Under the pieces are notes generated by a model. The model was not told the origin of the DNA. It searched no databases and saw nothing but the letters and a program-made list of their open reading frames with translations. A stretch of 64,000 nt of DNA from AWTP1-13 sp963820375 (GTDB taxonomy: Bacteria; Pseudomonadota; Alphaproteobacteria; Rhizobiales; Hyphomicrobiaceae): positions 186,001-250,000 of the forward strand of contig CAWFZX010000032.1 in the NCBI GenBank assembly GCA_963820375.1. The letters run 5' to 3'. Made by a program: the position numbers and the translations under genes. Below, piece by piece: positions 34,145 to 42,181 of this stretch. The first letter of the stretch is position 1. Every line of letters starts with the position of its first letter.

Positions 34145-34275
34145 CACTCGAGCTCCGCAATCGTGCCTCATCCTAGCCAAACCCGAGAACGAATGCTTCG
34201 GCCAATTCCGTAGCATGCACCCGTAAAACCCCGGCAAGACAGCAGCGCAAAGGAACCTTTCGAGGGCTCACGGCC

Positions 34276-34581
34276 ATGACCATCACGGTATTCATTCGCT
34301 ACCAAATCGACCCATTTCAGCGCGATGCCTTCGAGGGCTATGCGCGCCGCTGGTTGACGATCATTCCGGCATGCGGCGGCAAGCTCGACGGCTACTGGAT
34401 GCCCCACGAGGGCACCAACAACATCGCTTTTGGCCTAATCTCCTTCGACAGCCTCGGCCAATACGAGGCCTATCGGTCGCGTCTGAGGGCAGACGAGGCG
34501 GGGGTGGCCAACTTCAGCCTGGCCGAGGAGAAAAGGTTCATTCTTGCCGAAGAGCGCACCTTCCTGCGGCGCGTGAACTGA
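34276..34581 (+). CDS. NIPSNAP family protein
   Basis: A 101-residue single-domain protein with the dimeric alpha-beta barrel pattern: TITVFIRYQIDPFQRDAFE, WLTIIPACGGKLDGYWMPHEG, NIAFGLISFDSLGQYEAYR and a last strand ERTFLRRVN. NIPSNAP proteins are common and mostly uncharacterised. It is divergent from the winged-helix regulator at 33431, which probably controls it. No partner enzyme is adjacent. Confidence 0.85.
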   Translation: MTITVFIRYQIDPFQRDAFEGYARRWLTIIPACGGKLDGYWMPHEGTNNIAFGLISFDSLGQYEAYRSRLRADEAGVANFSLAEEKRFILAEERTFLRRVN

Positions 34582-34961
34582 AGGCGCTAGGCCTCGCCGC
34601 GCGGCTTTGCCCAGTCCAAGTGGCGATGCATTGGATCGTCAGGCCGCCTCCTCGGCTGCTCGCTTTTGCCTGTGGAAATGTCCCCTCCCGTCGGCGCCGG
34701 CGCGGGGACAAACTGCTAGGCCGAAAAACGGGGCGGGGAAACTTGGCCGCAGCGGCTCAAAACTTGGCTGAAAGCGGGCCGGGGAACCCGGCAGGGGACA
34801 CCTGGCCTGGCGGTTGGGCGCGGCAAGGCCATCGCCCGTCTCGATGAACGCTGCCGATCACGCCGGATCGGCCTTTTTCCCGCCTGGTTGTCCATGCGCG
34901 TAAGGTAGCGGGATGCAGGCGATCCTTTTGTCGGCTGAGGCCGCGGAGGGAGTAGGGCAGT
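34582..34961. other. Intergenic region before the TonB-like gene
   Basis: About 380 bases without a credible gene. It contains a G-rich stretch at about 34690-34800 with several GGGGA-type runs. A GGAGGG ribosome site lies about 16 bases before the next ATG. Frames on the minus strand here run into shadows of the TonB-like gene. No clear promoter hexamers were seen. Confidence 0.5.
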
Positions 34962-35867
34962 ATGGAGCTGCAGGGCCAGCCGTTCCCGTATCCGCGGAAC
35001 GTGCCGGGGCACACATTCTGGATTGGCTTGTCGTGTGCCGCCCTGCTGCATGCGTGCATGATCTTGAGCGTCGGCCGGGCGGCCCCGCGCCAGCTTGGCG
35101 AACGGGATGGAAACCCCGATGCCATCAGCGTCGAATTGGTCGATCCGGCCGAGCTGCGCGGCAGTGCAAAGCCGGCGCGCCCGCAGCAGGGCCGTGCCGA
35201 TGCCGGGGACGCTGCCGCATCGTCGCCGCCTGCCGTCGCCGCCATCCCGGCATTGCCGAGCGGGCCAGGCGTGGCGCCATCCTCCGCGCCGCCTGACCTC
35301 GCCACGGCTCCCGCCAGTGCAAGCCCGCCCTCTGCCGAAGTGCCGCCTGCGGCTGAGCGCCCGCCGCCTGCGGCCGGCAAGAAAACCGCCACCTTGTCCG
35401 CGCAGGAAGCCCCCACCGCTGCGCAACCGCTCGACTCGATCCCGCCCCTGTCGGCGACGCCGCCGAGCACGCCAGCGCCAGACGCTCCCAAGACAAAGAC
35501 CCCTCCCAGACCGTCCTTGCAGCTCGACCTGCCCACCGACTTTGCGACCCCCTCTGGCCTGTCGACGGCGGCAATCCGCCCGCCGGATATCACGCGATCG
35601 GGGGAGAACGACGAATTTGGTCGCAGGGTCATCCGCGCCTTGCGGCAGACCATGCCCGCCGCCCGTGGCGAGCTCGGCCGGGTGACGGTCCGGTTGCTGC
35701 TGTCGGCGACCGGCGACCTGGTCGAGGTGCAGCTGGTCAGGCCGGCGAGCGATCCGATCCTCACGCAGAGTGTCGTCTTTGCCGTCAAGCAATCAAGCTT
35801 TCCGATCCCTCCGACGGGTGCCACGCGCAGCGACCGCACCTTTCTGGTGACCTACATCTACAATTGA
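34962..35867 (+). CDS. TonB-like protein (energy transducer C-terminal domain)
   Basis: A 301-residue protein. A membrane helix near residues 18-37 (TFWIGLSCAALLHACMIL) is followed by a long Pro/Ala/Ser-rich spacer (about residues 60-190) and a C-terminal TonB-type domain (FGRRVIRALRQTMPAARGELG, then VTVRLLLSATGDLVEVQLV and ending TFLVTYIYN). TonB proteins couple the proton motive force to outer-membrane receptors. No ExbB/ExbD or receptor gene lies beside it, so it may serve a distant system. ATG 34962 has a GGAGGG site upstream. Confidence 0.85.
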   Translation: MELQGQPFPYPRNVPGHTFWIGLSCAALLHACMILSVGRAAPRQLGERDGNPDAISVELVDPAELRGSAKPARPQQGRADAGDAAASSPPAVAAIPALPSGPGVAPSSAPPDLATAPASASPPSAEVPPAAERPPPAAGKKTATLSAQEAPTAAQPLDSIPPLSATPPSTPAPDAPKTKTPPRPSLQLDLPTDFATPSGLSTAAIRPPDITRSGENDEFGRRVIRALRQTMPAARGELGRVTVRLLLSATGDLVEVQLVRPASDPILTQSVVFAVKQSSFPIPPTGATRSDRTFLVTYIYN

Positions 35868-35885
35868 GGATTGCGCCCCCTGTCC

Positions 35886-35934
35886 CGCCACTCAGGTGGC
35901 CCGGCGGCCACTCAGGTGGCCCAGGCGGCCACTT
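35886..35934. repeat. Short tandem repeat with internal hairpin
   Basis: The unit CCACTCAGGTGGCCCGGCGG occurs twice, the second copy with a one-base extra A, then begins a third time. Each copy contains GGCCAC and GTGGCC-like arms around TCAG that can fold into a hairpin. It lies 20 bases after the TonB-like stop, so it may act as a terminator or simply be a slippage product. Confidence 0.45.
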
Positions 35935-36067
35935 CACGACGCCAGGGCGGCGCCCCGCCTAAGCGCCAGCCACGCCACCGATGATGCATCGGTTGCAGAG
36001 GCGTGAACGCGGCCATTTGCCGGGAGGTTTTGTGCTTCGCGCCACCGTCTTTCGGCTAGGTCAATGT

Positions 36068-37711
36068 CTATTGGATAGGCAAGTGTTCGCGTTGGCCGGT
36101 TCGCTGCGCATCCTCGAGGATCATGGCCGCGCCCTTCTCGCCAATCATGATCGCAGGCGCATTGGTGTTGCCGCCAACCACCTGCGGCATGATCGAGGCG
36201 TCGATCACCCGCAGGCCGGCGATACCATGGACGCGCAGCCGCGGATCGACCGCGGCGTCACCGCCATGCCCCATACGGCACGTACCGACCGGATGCAGGT
36301 TTGAGACGCCGCGCCGACGCAGATCCTCCGTCATGTCCGCATCGGTCGACACCATCGGCCCCGGCAGCACCTCTTCGAGCACGTAGGGCCGCAGCGATGG
36401 CTGGCTGGCGATTTTCCGGGCCAGGCGCATGCCATACAGCATGGCGTCGATGTCATAACTGGTCGACAGGTATTCGAGGCGGATGCGCGGCGGCACCAAC
36501 GGATCGGGACACTTGAGGCGCACGCTGCCGCGGCCCTCGGGCCGCAAATGCACCGGTGACAGCGAGAAGGCGGAAAAGGGGTGGGGATGCACACCGTTGG
36601 CGTCGCGCTTTTCGATGCTCCACAGGAAGAAATTCATCTGCAGATCGGGCCGATCGAACCGCGGATCGCTGCGTACAAAGGCGCCCGCGTAGAGGCCGGG
36701 ACCGGCGAGATGGCCGCCGCGGCCGCAGGCGTATCGAAAGGCCGCGCCAAGCTTGGCCAGCGGGCTCCGCGTCAGATCATTCAGCGTGATGGGTTTGGCA
36801 CAACGAAAGGAGACATACGAGTTAAAGTGATCGTGCAGGTTGGCACCCACCGCCGGCAGGTCTCGCACCACCGCAATGCCCATGTCCTGCAGATGTGCGC
36901 CGGGGCCGATGCCCGATAAGAGCAGGAGCTGAGGCGAGCCGTACACCCCTCCGGCGACGATCAGCTCGCCTCGGCAACGTGCCTCCTGCAGGCCGCGCCG
37001 CGTACGGTATTGGATGCCGACCGCGCGGCCATCCTCGATCAGGATGCGGGTGGCATGCGCCTCCGGTGTGATGCGGAGGTTCTGGCGATCTCGCGCCGGT
37101 TTCAGATAGGCGACCGCGGCACTCCAGCGCCGGCCGGCCATTGTCGTGGCCTGATAGCGCCCGACCCCCTCCTGCGTGGCTGCATTGAAGTCGGGGTTGC
37201 GTGGAATTCCCGCTTCCACGCTGGCTTCGATCATGGCGTCCACAAGCTCATGCCGGAGCCGCTGATCGGACACGTGGAGCGGCCCACCGACGCCATGAAA
37301 TTCGCTCTCACCGCGTTCCTGGTTCTCCGCCTTCCTGAAAAACGGCAAGACGCTCGCATAGTCCCACCCCTGACAGCCGCGCTGGCGCCAGCCGTCATAA
37401 TCTGCCGGCGTGCCGCGCATGTAGATTAAGCCGTTGAGCGAGCTGGTTCCGCCCAGCATCTTACCGCGCGGCTGGTAGGAGGTACGATTATTGAGCCCAA
37501 CGATCGGCTCGCTTTCGAATTTCCAATTGTAGCCCGCGTGCGTAAAAAGCCTGTGGTAGCCGAGCGGGATGTGAATCCAGGGGTTGCGATCGCGCCGCCC
37601 AGCCTCGAGCAGCAGGACCTTGTAGGCTCCCGATTCCGAGAGCCGCGACGCCACGGCACAGCCAGCCGAGCCGGCGCCGGCGACAATAAAATCAAAGGTC
37701 TCTGCGGACAT
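36068..37711 (-). CDS. GMC family oxidoreductase (choline/alcohol dehydrogenase type)
   Basis: A 547-residue FAD-dependent oxidoreductase. The nucleotide site is FDFIVAGAGSAGCAVASRLSE near the start, followed by GGTSSLNGLIYMRGTPADYD (GMC signature 1), GGVYGSPQLLLLSGIGP (signature 2) and the catalytic region SNLHPVGTCRMGH and VVGGNTNAPAIMIGEK. Such enzymes oxidise primary alcohols, including choline; the substrate is not shown by neighbours, since no betaine or BetB gene is near. It has its own strand segment between the TonB-like and FecR-like genes. Confidence 0.9.
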   Translation of the reverse strand: MSAETFDFIVAGAGSAGCAVASRLSESGAYKVLLLEAGRRDRNPWIHIPLGYHRLFTHAGYNWKFESEPIVGLNNRTSYQPRGKMLGGTSSLNGLIYMRGTPADYDGWRQRGCQGWDYASVLPFFRKAENQERGESEFHGVGGPLHVSDQRLRHELVDAMIEASVEAGIPRNPDFNAATQEGVGRYQATTMAGRRWSAAVAYLKPARDRQNLRITPEAHATRILIEDGRAVGIQYRTRRGLQEARCRGELIVAGGVYGSPQLLLLSGIGPGAHLQDMGIAVVRDLPAVGANLHDHFNSYVSFRCAKPITLNDLTRSPLAKLGAAFRYACGRGGHLAGPGLYAGAFVRSDPRFDRPDLQMNFFLWSIEKRDANGVHPHPFSAFSLSPVHLRPEGRGSVRLKCPDPLVPPRIRLEYLSTSYDIDAMLYGMRLARKIASQPSLRPYVLEEVLPGPMVSTDADMTEDLRRRGVSNLHPVGTCRMGHGGDAAVDPRLRVHGIAGLRVIDASIMPQVVGGNTNAPAIMIGEKGAAMILEDAQRTGQREHLPIQ

Positions 37712-37873
37712 GCTGCCTCCTCCCCGGAGCAGTGCTCCGCGCCACCGCCGACGCTCTCGGGCACGGCATCGAGCACCGACAGGAAGACTAGCCAGCCTTG
37801 GCGACGGCGTCTCGCCTGCAGCGCTGCTGCAACAACAAAGCTGGGCGTAGGCACCCGCGCTTGGCTTGCTCGC

Positions 37874-38632
37874 CTATTTCTTCGCCGCGGCAAGCTTCTC
37901 GCGCACAAATGCTTCGAACTGATAGCGACAGCCCCGTTTTTGCAGCTCGGTCAGCAAGTCCTCATCAGCCGGCAACGGGTCCAATACCTCGATCTTCAAC
38001 TGGCGCCGCGGCCGCCCTTCGACCAACAGGTAGTAGGCACCGCCCGGGCGCACGGCCACGCCGGCTGGCCAGGGCACCAGATTTGCGCCCACCGGCCACT
38101 CCGCTTCGCCGCGCGCGGCGCTTTCGACATCCACGACGGCCACCCGCTGCGCAACCGGAACCGGAGCGCGCGCGAGCTCAAGTTTGCCGCCCTTGTCGAC
38201 ACAAACGTTGCCATCGATCGAGGTTGGAACATTCGACCATGAGAAGCGCGGTATGGAGCGCGGCGTCGCCGGCACACCGGCGCTGCGCGTGGCGCCCGGC
38301 GTTGCTTCGGTTGCACCTCCGGTCTGCATGATGTTCTTGAGCCAGCCGACCACGCCTTCGTTGATGTCTTGCCCTTTGGCGAGATCGGCGACGGCGCCGT
38401 TGAAGGGGCCCCTGACGGTCTGCGTCTTGCCCGATGGCAGCACGGCACGAATGGAGGCACCGGCTGGAATCAACACGCTGTCGGACAAGGCGAGCGGCAC
38501 GCCGACTTTGATATCGGGTGCGGTCGATTCGATGACATAGATCTGCGCCAAAGCCGGCAAGGCGCTGCCGGCTAAGGCGACGAATGCCGCAGCGAGACGG
38601 GCGATAGGGAACTCAGGCCAATCGATTTTCAT
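37874..38632 (-). CDS. FecR-like periplasmic protein paired with CHASE2
   Basis: A 252-residue secreted protein. A signal peptide (residues 1-30, with ALPALAQ) leads to a beta-rich stretch resembling a FecR-type domain: GVPLALSDSVLIPAGASIRAV, then LPSGKTQTVRGPFNGAVADL. The later part (ALELARAPVP-like region, then GGAYYLLVEGRPRRQLKIEV) is unfamiliar. The start ATG at 38632 overlaps the stop of the CHASE2 gene (ATGA), so the two are translationally coupled and probably work together. FecR domains usually sense signals in the periplasm. No further partner is visible. Confidence 0.75.
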   Translation of the reverse strand: MKIDWPEFPIARLAAAFVALAGSALPALAQIYVIESTAPDIKVGVPLALSDSVLIPAGASIRAVLPSGKTQTVRGPFNGAVADLAKGQDINEGVVGWLKNIMQTGGATEATPGATRSAGVPATPRSIPRFSWSNVPTSIDGNVCVDKGGKLELARAPVPVAQRVAVVDVESAARGEAEWPVGANLVPWPAGVAVRPGGAYYLLVEGRPRRQLKIEVLDPLPADEDLLTELQKRGCRYQFEAFVREKLAAAKK

Positions 38633-39807
38633 CTGACGAACCACCTCGATCGATCGGTGTTATATCCGAGCCATCTGCCGAGATAATGGCCCGAGAATTC
38701 GCCCAGGAACCACGCCATTAAGGCGAGCACGAGCGGCAGGATGATGCGAAATTGCCAGAACACAAGGGTGTCGACGGCAATGATGACGGCGGTTGCCGCG
38801 CCGCTGGCGAGCAAGCCACGCCGCCGGTAGCGGAAGTACCAGCCGACCAGGAACCCCAGACCCGTGATAGCCGCCAGTGTGAGAGGTAGCGCAAGCGTGC
38901 CGCTCTCGATTTGGCCGATGCTGCGGCCGTCGACGATACCGGCCAGGATCTGGGCATGAATAAGCGCGCCGTGCATGGGCTGCAGCGGCGTGCGATGCAT
39001 GTCGATATCGGTCAACATGCCGGCCAAGATCACGATCTTGCCCTTGAGGCCCTGCTTGGCGGCGTTCAGCAACGCATCGCCGGCCGGGCGCAGCAAGGTA
39101 TCGGCGGACAGGGTAAGAAAGGTGTCGGACTGGTCGGCGGGCGTGCGCAGCCAGGCAATGCGTCGCCGCTTTGAGGCGGAGGCGTAGCCACTGTTTTCCG
39201 CCAGCACTTCGGCGAAGCTTTTGGGGAAGGCCGAAGCGGCAAACGGCTGGGCCTTGAAGCGGACGATGAAATCTCGCTCGACCGCCAGGTTGGCGTAGCC
39301 TGCTGGCCGCAGGCCATCGCGGAAGAAGGCCTGCTGTCGTTCCCGTTGCTGCGGCGACAGAAAAACGCGCTCGTCTGCGGCGGCGAGCACGATCTTGGCC
39401 TTCGCCCGCCGGATCGCCGCGATGAGCTCGCCTTCATGGTCCGGCCGCGCCGTGCGCACGAACAGGACGTCAAGGCCGATGGCCTTGGCGCCTGCTGCAT
39501 CAATGGCGTCGATGGTGCGGGCCAGCACGCCCGGATCGATCGGCAGTCGTGCCTTGTAGCCGTTGAGCGTTTCATCGGTTACGCCAACGACGGCAATCAG
39601 CGGATGCTGGCTTGGCAGCCGGTCGGACATCCAAGCCGTGCGCAGATCGCCCATGGCGTGCTCGAAGCGCAGCAGACCAGGCGCAAGCAGCGGCAACAGA
39701 AACGCCAGCAGCAGCGTGGACAAGAGGGCGAAGATGGCCGACAACAACAGCGGCCGCGGAAAGCGCGCGCGGCCCTTCTGAGACCGGTCACTGACGTCGG
39801 CAGGCAT
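38629..39807 (-). CDS. CHASE2 sensor domain protein without an output domain
   Basis: A 392-residue membrane protein. After one N-terminal helix (PLLLSAIFALLSTLLLAFLL) a large extracytoplasmic CHASE2 domain follows (MGDLRTAWMSDRLPSQHPLI through AIGLDVLFVRTARPDHEGEL to HGALIHAQILAGIVDG). Three hydrophobic helices (LALPLTLAAITGLGFLVGW and later) end the protein. In most CHASE2 proteins a kinase, cyclase or phosphatase follows; here nothing does. The last bases overlap the start of the FecR-like gene. ATG 39807 is chosen because upstream sequence is not conserved-looking. Confidence 0.85.
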   Translation of the reverse strand: MPADVSDRSQKGRARFPRPLLLSAIFALLSTLLLAFLLPLLAPGLLRFEHAMGDLRTAWMSDRLPSQHPLIAVVGVTDETLNGYKARLPIDPGVLARTIDAIDAAGAKAIGLDVLFVRTARPDHEGELIAAIRRAKAKIVLAAADERVFLSPQQRERQQAFFRDGLRPAGYANLAVERDFIVRFKAQPFAASAFPKSFAEVLAENSGYASASKRRRIAWLRTPADQSDTFLTLSADTLLRPAGDALLNAAKQGLKGKIVILAGMLTDIDMHRTPLQPMHGALIHAQILAGIVDGRSIGQIESGTLALPLTLAAITGLGFLVGWYFRYRRRGLLASGAATAVIIAVDTLVFWQFRIILPLVLALMAWFLGEFSGHYLGRWLGYNTDRSRWFVR

Positions 39808-40018
39808 GGTTCCCCTTCGTCCCTGCCCGCCGAGCCTATTGGAGCGGACACAACCATACAAGCGGCCTGCCCGGCGGTCGGCTGGCACCGCCGCCGAGGG
39901 CGGCTAAATCGTCCCAATGCGGAGCGTTCGACCGGTCCTGGCGGCTTGACAACCTTGGCGCCACAAAACGCCCCCTTCGCGATCCCGTCAACCTCGGCTA
40001 TTGTGTTGATATCGCACT

Positions 40019-40033
40019 TTATTGTTGCAATAA
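40019..40033. promoter_or_regulatory. AT-rich inverted repeat in a divergent intergenic region
   Basis: TTATTG-TTG-CAATAA is a perfect 6-bp inverted repeat within an AT-rich patch (about 40000-40040), between the CHASE2 gene and the helical protein at 40079. It could be an operator for either; no regulator is indicated. Confidence 0.35.
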
Positions 40034-40078
40034 ATTGTCACCTTCGCAGGCCTTGACCAGGCCGACACGCGCGCCAGT

Positions 40079-40405
40079 GTGGACGAGCAATTGGAGCCGG
40101 CCTTGAAACAGCGCACTGGAGAGCCCGTTGCCGGGTCGCGCAAACGACAAAGACCGCGTGGCAAGGCGGCTAAGCTGCCCGGCGCCAGACGCACCACCCG
40201 CTCGCTCGACCGGCTGGAAGCGGATCGCGAAGCGCTGCTGCGCCGATTGAGCCGCCTCGACAGCGGCGCCAAGCTGCTGCCCGGCTATCGCAGCGCCCTC
40301 ACTCTGCTCAACTCGCGATTTCGCAGAGCCGATCTCGCCACCAGGCTCGCCCTCCTGCAGGCAGCCCAATTCATGGTCGAAGTGCTGGAGAGAATTCCCT
40401 ACTGA
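40079..40405 (+). CDS. Uncharacterised helical protein
   Basis: A 108-residue frame from a GTG; the true start may be later. The first 40 residues are basic and disordered. The rest is amphipathic helix: LDRLEADREALLRRLSRLD, then LNSRFRRADLATRLALLQAA and ending VEVLERIPY. Heptad-like Leu spacing suggests a coiled coil or helical bundle. Third-codon G+C is high throughout, as in real genes here. No family recognised and the neighbours give no clue. Confidence 0.5.
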   Translation: MDEQLEPALKQRTGEPVAGSRKRQRPRGKAAKLPGARRTTRSLDRLEADREALLRRLSRLDSGAKLLPGYRSALTLLNSRFRRADLATRLALLQAAQFMVEVLERIPY

Positions 40406-40493
40406 GCTCCCGCGCCAGGACTTGCGCGCCTGCGGTGTTTGTCGGACAACTCCCCGGCGGCAAGGCAGCCAACCGACATCGAGCGCGAGCCTT

Positions 40494-40769
40494 ATGAGAA
40501 ACTGGTACTATCACCTTCCCGACCTGCTGTTGGCACTGTTGTCATACCTGCTGATCGCGCGCCTGCTGTTGTTGCCGTTCCGGAGCACCCAGAACGTGCT
40601 CGTGCGCACGGTCGGCGCGCTGACGGCGCCCGTGGTGGCGACAGTCGCGGCGTTGACGCCGCGCCTGGTACCCCAGTCTTTGTTGCTGCTGGCTGCCTTG
40701 GCATGGCTCTATGCTGCCCGCGTCATTCTGCGCGTCGGCATTGCCGCAACCGGCGTGCGGTTGGGCTGA
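40494..40769 (+). CDS. Small integral membrane protein
   Basis: A 91-residue protein, MRNWYYHLPDLLLALLSYL onward, with two or three hydrophobic helices and a basic loop. It resembles YggT-like small membrane proteins in length and pattern (LLIARLLLLPFRS), but the match is not firm. Its stop precedes a GTG start of the next membrane protein by five bases, so the two are probably cotranscribed. Confidence 0.65.
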   Translation: MRNWYYHLPDLLLALLSYLLIARLLLLPFRSTQNVLVRTVGALTAPVVATVAALTPRLVPQSLLLLAALAWLYAARVILRVGIAATGVRLG

Positions 40770-40774
40770 GCGCC

Positions 40775-41125
40775 GTGGGCCGCTCAGCTCCCGGCGCGTT
40801 GCTGGTCCGCTATCTGGCGCTGTTCGGCTGCGTGCTGCTCGCTCTCTTCAACGGCTCGCTTTATTCGCCACTTTACAATTCGGTCGATCAGATCCTCTAC
40901 CTTTTTTCCCGCAGCTCCCTGCATCCTGGGCCACTGCCCCTGCAGCCCTATCGCACGCAGATTTTTATCGCCGCCATGACGCTTTTGCTGGCTGGGATTC
41001 CGGCAGCGCTCTACGAGCGGATCAGGGGCCTGAACCAGGGCACGGCGCTGTCGGCTGCTCTTTGGTTCTTGATGACCCTAATCATGACCGTACCCGCCTT
41101 GCGGCATGCCGCCGATCTTGACTGA
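40775..41125 (+). CDS. Small integral membrane protein
   Basis: A 116-residue protein from a GTG at 40775, with three likely membrane helices: LLVRYLALFGCVLLALFNG, TQIFIAAMTLLLAGIPAAL and LSAALWFLMTLIMTVPAL. It follows the previous small membrane protein by five bases and converges with tadD. I do not recognise the family. Confidence 0.65.
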   Translation: MGRSAPGALLVRYLALFGCVLLALFNGSLYSPLYNSVDQILYLFSRSSLHPGPLPLQPYRTQIFIAAMTLLLAGIPAALYERIRGLNQGTALSAALWFLMTLIMTVPALRHAADLD

Positions 41126-41139
41126 GCCTGAGGGCAGCT

Positions 41140-42075
41140 TCAGGCGCCCGGTTTGACTTGGGCAACCCGTGTGATCCAGCCGGGGTATTGCTCGTCGGCC
41201 AGTTGGTCCGCCGCCGCCACCGGAGGCGCGGGACCGGCCGGCGGCCGGACCGCCTTCGCGGCCGTCGCGCCCAGCGGTTTGGGCTCGAGCTGGACCATTC
41301 GCTTCACATAGTCCACGTTTGCCGCCGCCTGCTCGGCCGATAACTGGCGCGCGCCGACAAGCTTGGCCTCCTCGTACTTGCCCTGCAGGCTCAGCACCAG
41401 GGCGAGGTTTTGGCTCACACGCGCCTCGTGGCCGCCCTGCGCGACAGCCTGCTTCAGCAAGGTCTCGGCCTGCTCGGCGTTACCGTCCATGGCCAGCGCC
41501 AGTGCCAAATTGTTGAGCACCGAGGCCTGATTGGGGGCTAGTGCCAGGGCGCGCTGGTAAAGCGGGATGGCCTCACGATACTTGCCCTGCTTTGCCAACA
41601 CAGTGCCGCGGGCGGAAATCACCCGCCAGTCCGGACTGGCCGGATCGTCGGCCTCTTCCAACAGCTTCTGGGCCCGCTCGACCTGGTCCAGTTCGAGCGC
41701 GAGCCGAGCATACTCGGAGAGCAACCCCCGATGGCCGGCATTGAGGGATGCGGCCTGATGCAAGACAGCGAATGCCTGTTGCTTGTCCCTAACTAGCGCC
41801 TTGAGTTTGCGGGCATAGTTGAGGGCGGCCTCGGGGTTGCGTGGGTTCTTGGCGTAGGCCTTTCCCCAATGCTCCGCCGCCCTCTCGCCATCACTTTTGC
41901 CCCTGCGCTCACCTTCGGTCGGCTCGGAGGTCGCCATCGCCCCTTCGCCTGCGGCCAGCGGCGGCAGCGGAGAACTGGCGCAGGCCGACAGCAATCCACC
42001 CAGGCTGGCGCCGGCGATCGCCACCCTGGCGGCGCGCTTGAACGCGGTGTGCGTGCGGAAGCTAGGTGTCGTCAT
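41140..42075 (-). CDS. tadD: TPR lipoprotein of the TadD type
   Basis: A 311-residue protein with a lipoprotein signal ending ASLGGLLSACASS. It has about four tetratricopeptide repeats (AAEHWGKAYAKNPRNPEAAL, EYARLALELDQVERAQKLL, GKYREAIPLYQRALALAPNQ, NLALALAMDGNAEQAETLL) and a Pro-rich C-terminus. TadD is the outer-membrane-associated TPR lipoprotein of the Flp pilus. It lies about 19 kb from the main tad cluster, which is common in alphaproteobacteria. A near-CtrA site (TCAA, seven bases, TTAA) lies 64 bases before the ATG. TPR lipoproteins can be hard to tell apart, so the name is likely, not certain. Confidence 0.8.
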   Translation of the reverse strand: MTTPSFRTHTAFKRAARVAIAGASLGGLLSACASSPLPPLAAGEGAMATSEPTEGERRGKSDGERAAEHWGKAYAKNPRNPEAALNYARKLKALVRDKQQAFAVLHQAASLNAGHRGLLSEYARLALELDQVERAQKLLEEADDPASPDWRVISARGTVLAKQGKYREAIPLYQRALALAPNQASVLNNLALALAMDGNAEQAETLLKQAVAQGGHEARVSQNLALVLSLQGKYEEAKLVGARQLSAEQAAANVDYVKRMVQLEPKPLGATAAKAVRPPAGPAPPVAAADQLADEQYPGWITRVAQVKPGA

Positions 42076-42138
42076 GCTCGCCGAGTCCGGGAAACTGCGC
42101 GCTGATTCGCGCGGCAGGTCCAGTCTCCCGGCTGGCGG

Positions 42139-42153
42139 TCAATAATCCCTTAA
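42139..42153 (-). promoter_or_regulatory. Degenerate CtrA-type box upstream of tadD
   Basis: TCAA, seven bases, TTAA (with a following C). One half is exact and the other has one change from TTAA. It lies 64-78 bases before the tadD start, a suitable place for control. By itself it would not be convincing; it gains weight from the three exact boxes elsewhere in the window. Confidence 0.4.
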
Positions 42154-42181
42154 CCCTGCAGTGACGTGGGCCAATCCGCCC

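Noticed and set aside
34757..35839. Long minus-strand frames opposite the TonB-like gene
   Set aside because: The plus-strand gene has a membrane helix, a Pro-rich spacer and a TonB domain in order; the minus frames show only the mirrored bias of the Pro/Ala codons.
37275..37290. Other CACGTG cores (for example near 1991, 8124, 37275, 51371 and 56246) as further parS sites
   Set aside because: None has the flanking TGTT and AACA arms; only 57387-57402 does.
39946..39975. TTGACA near 39946 as a promoter for the helical protein gene
   Set aside because: No -10-like hexamer lies 15-19 bases downstream.
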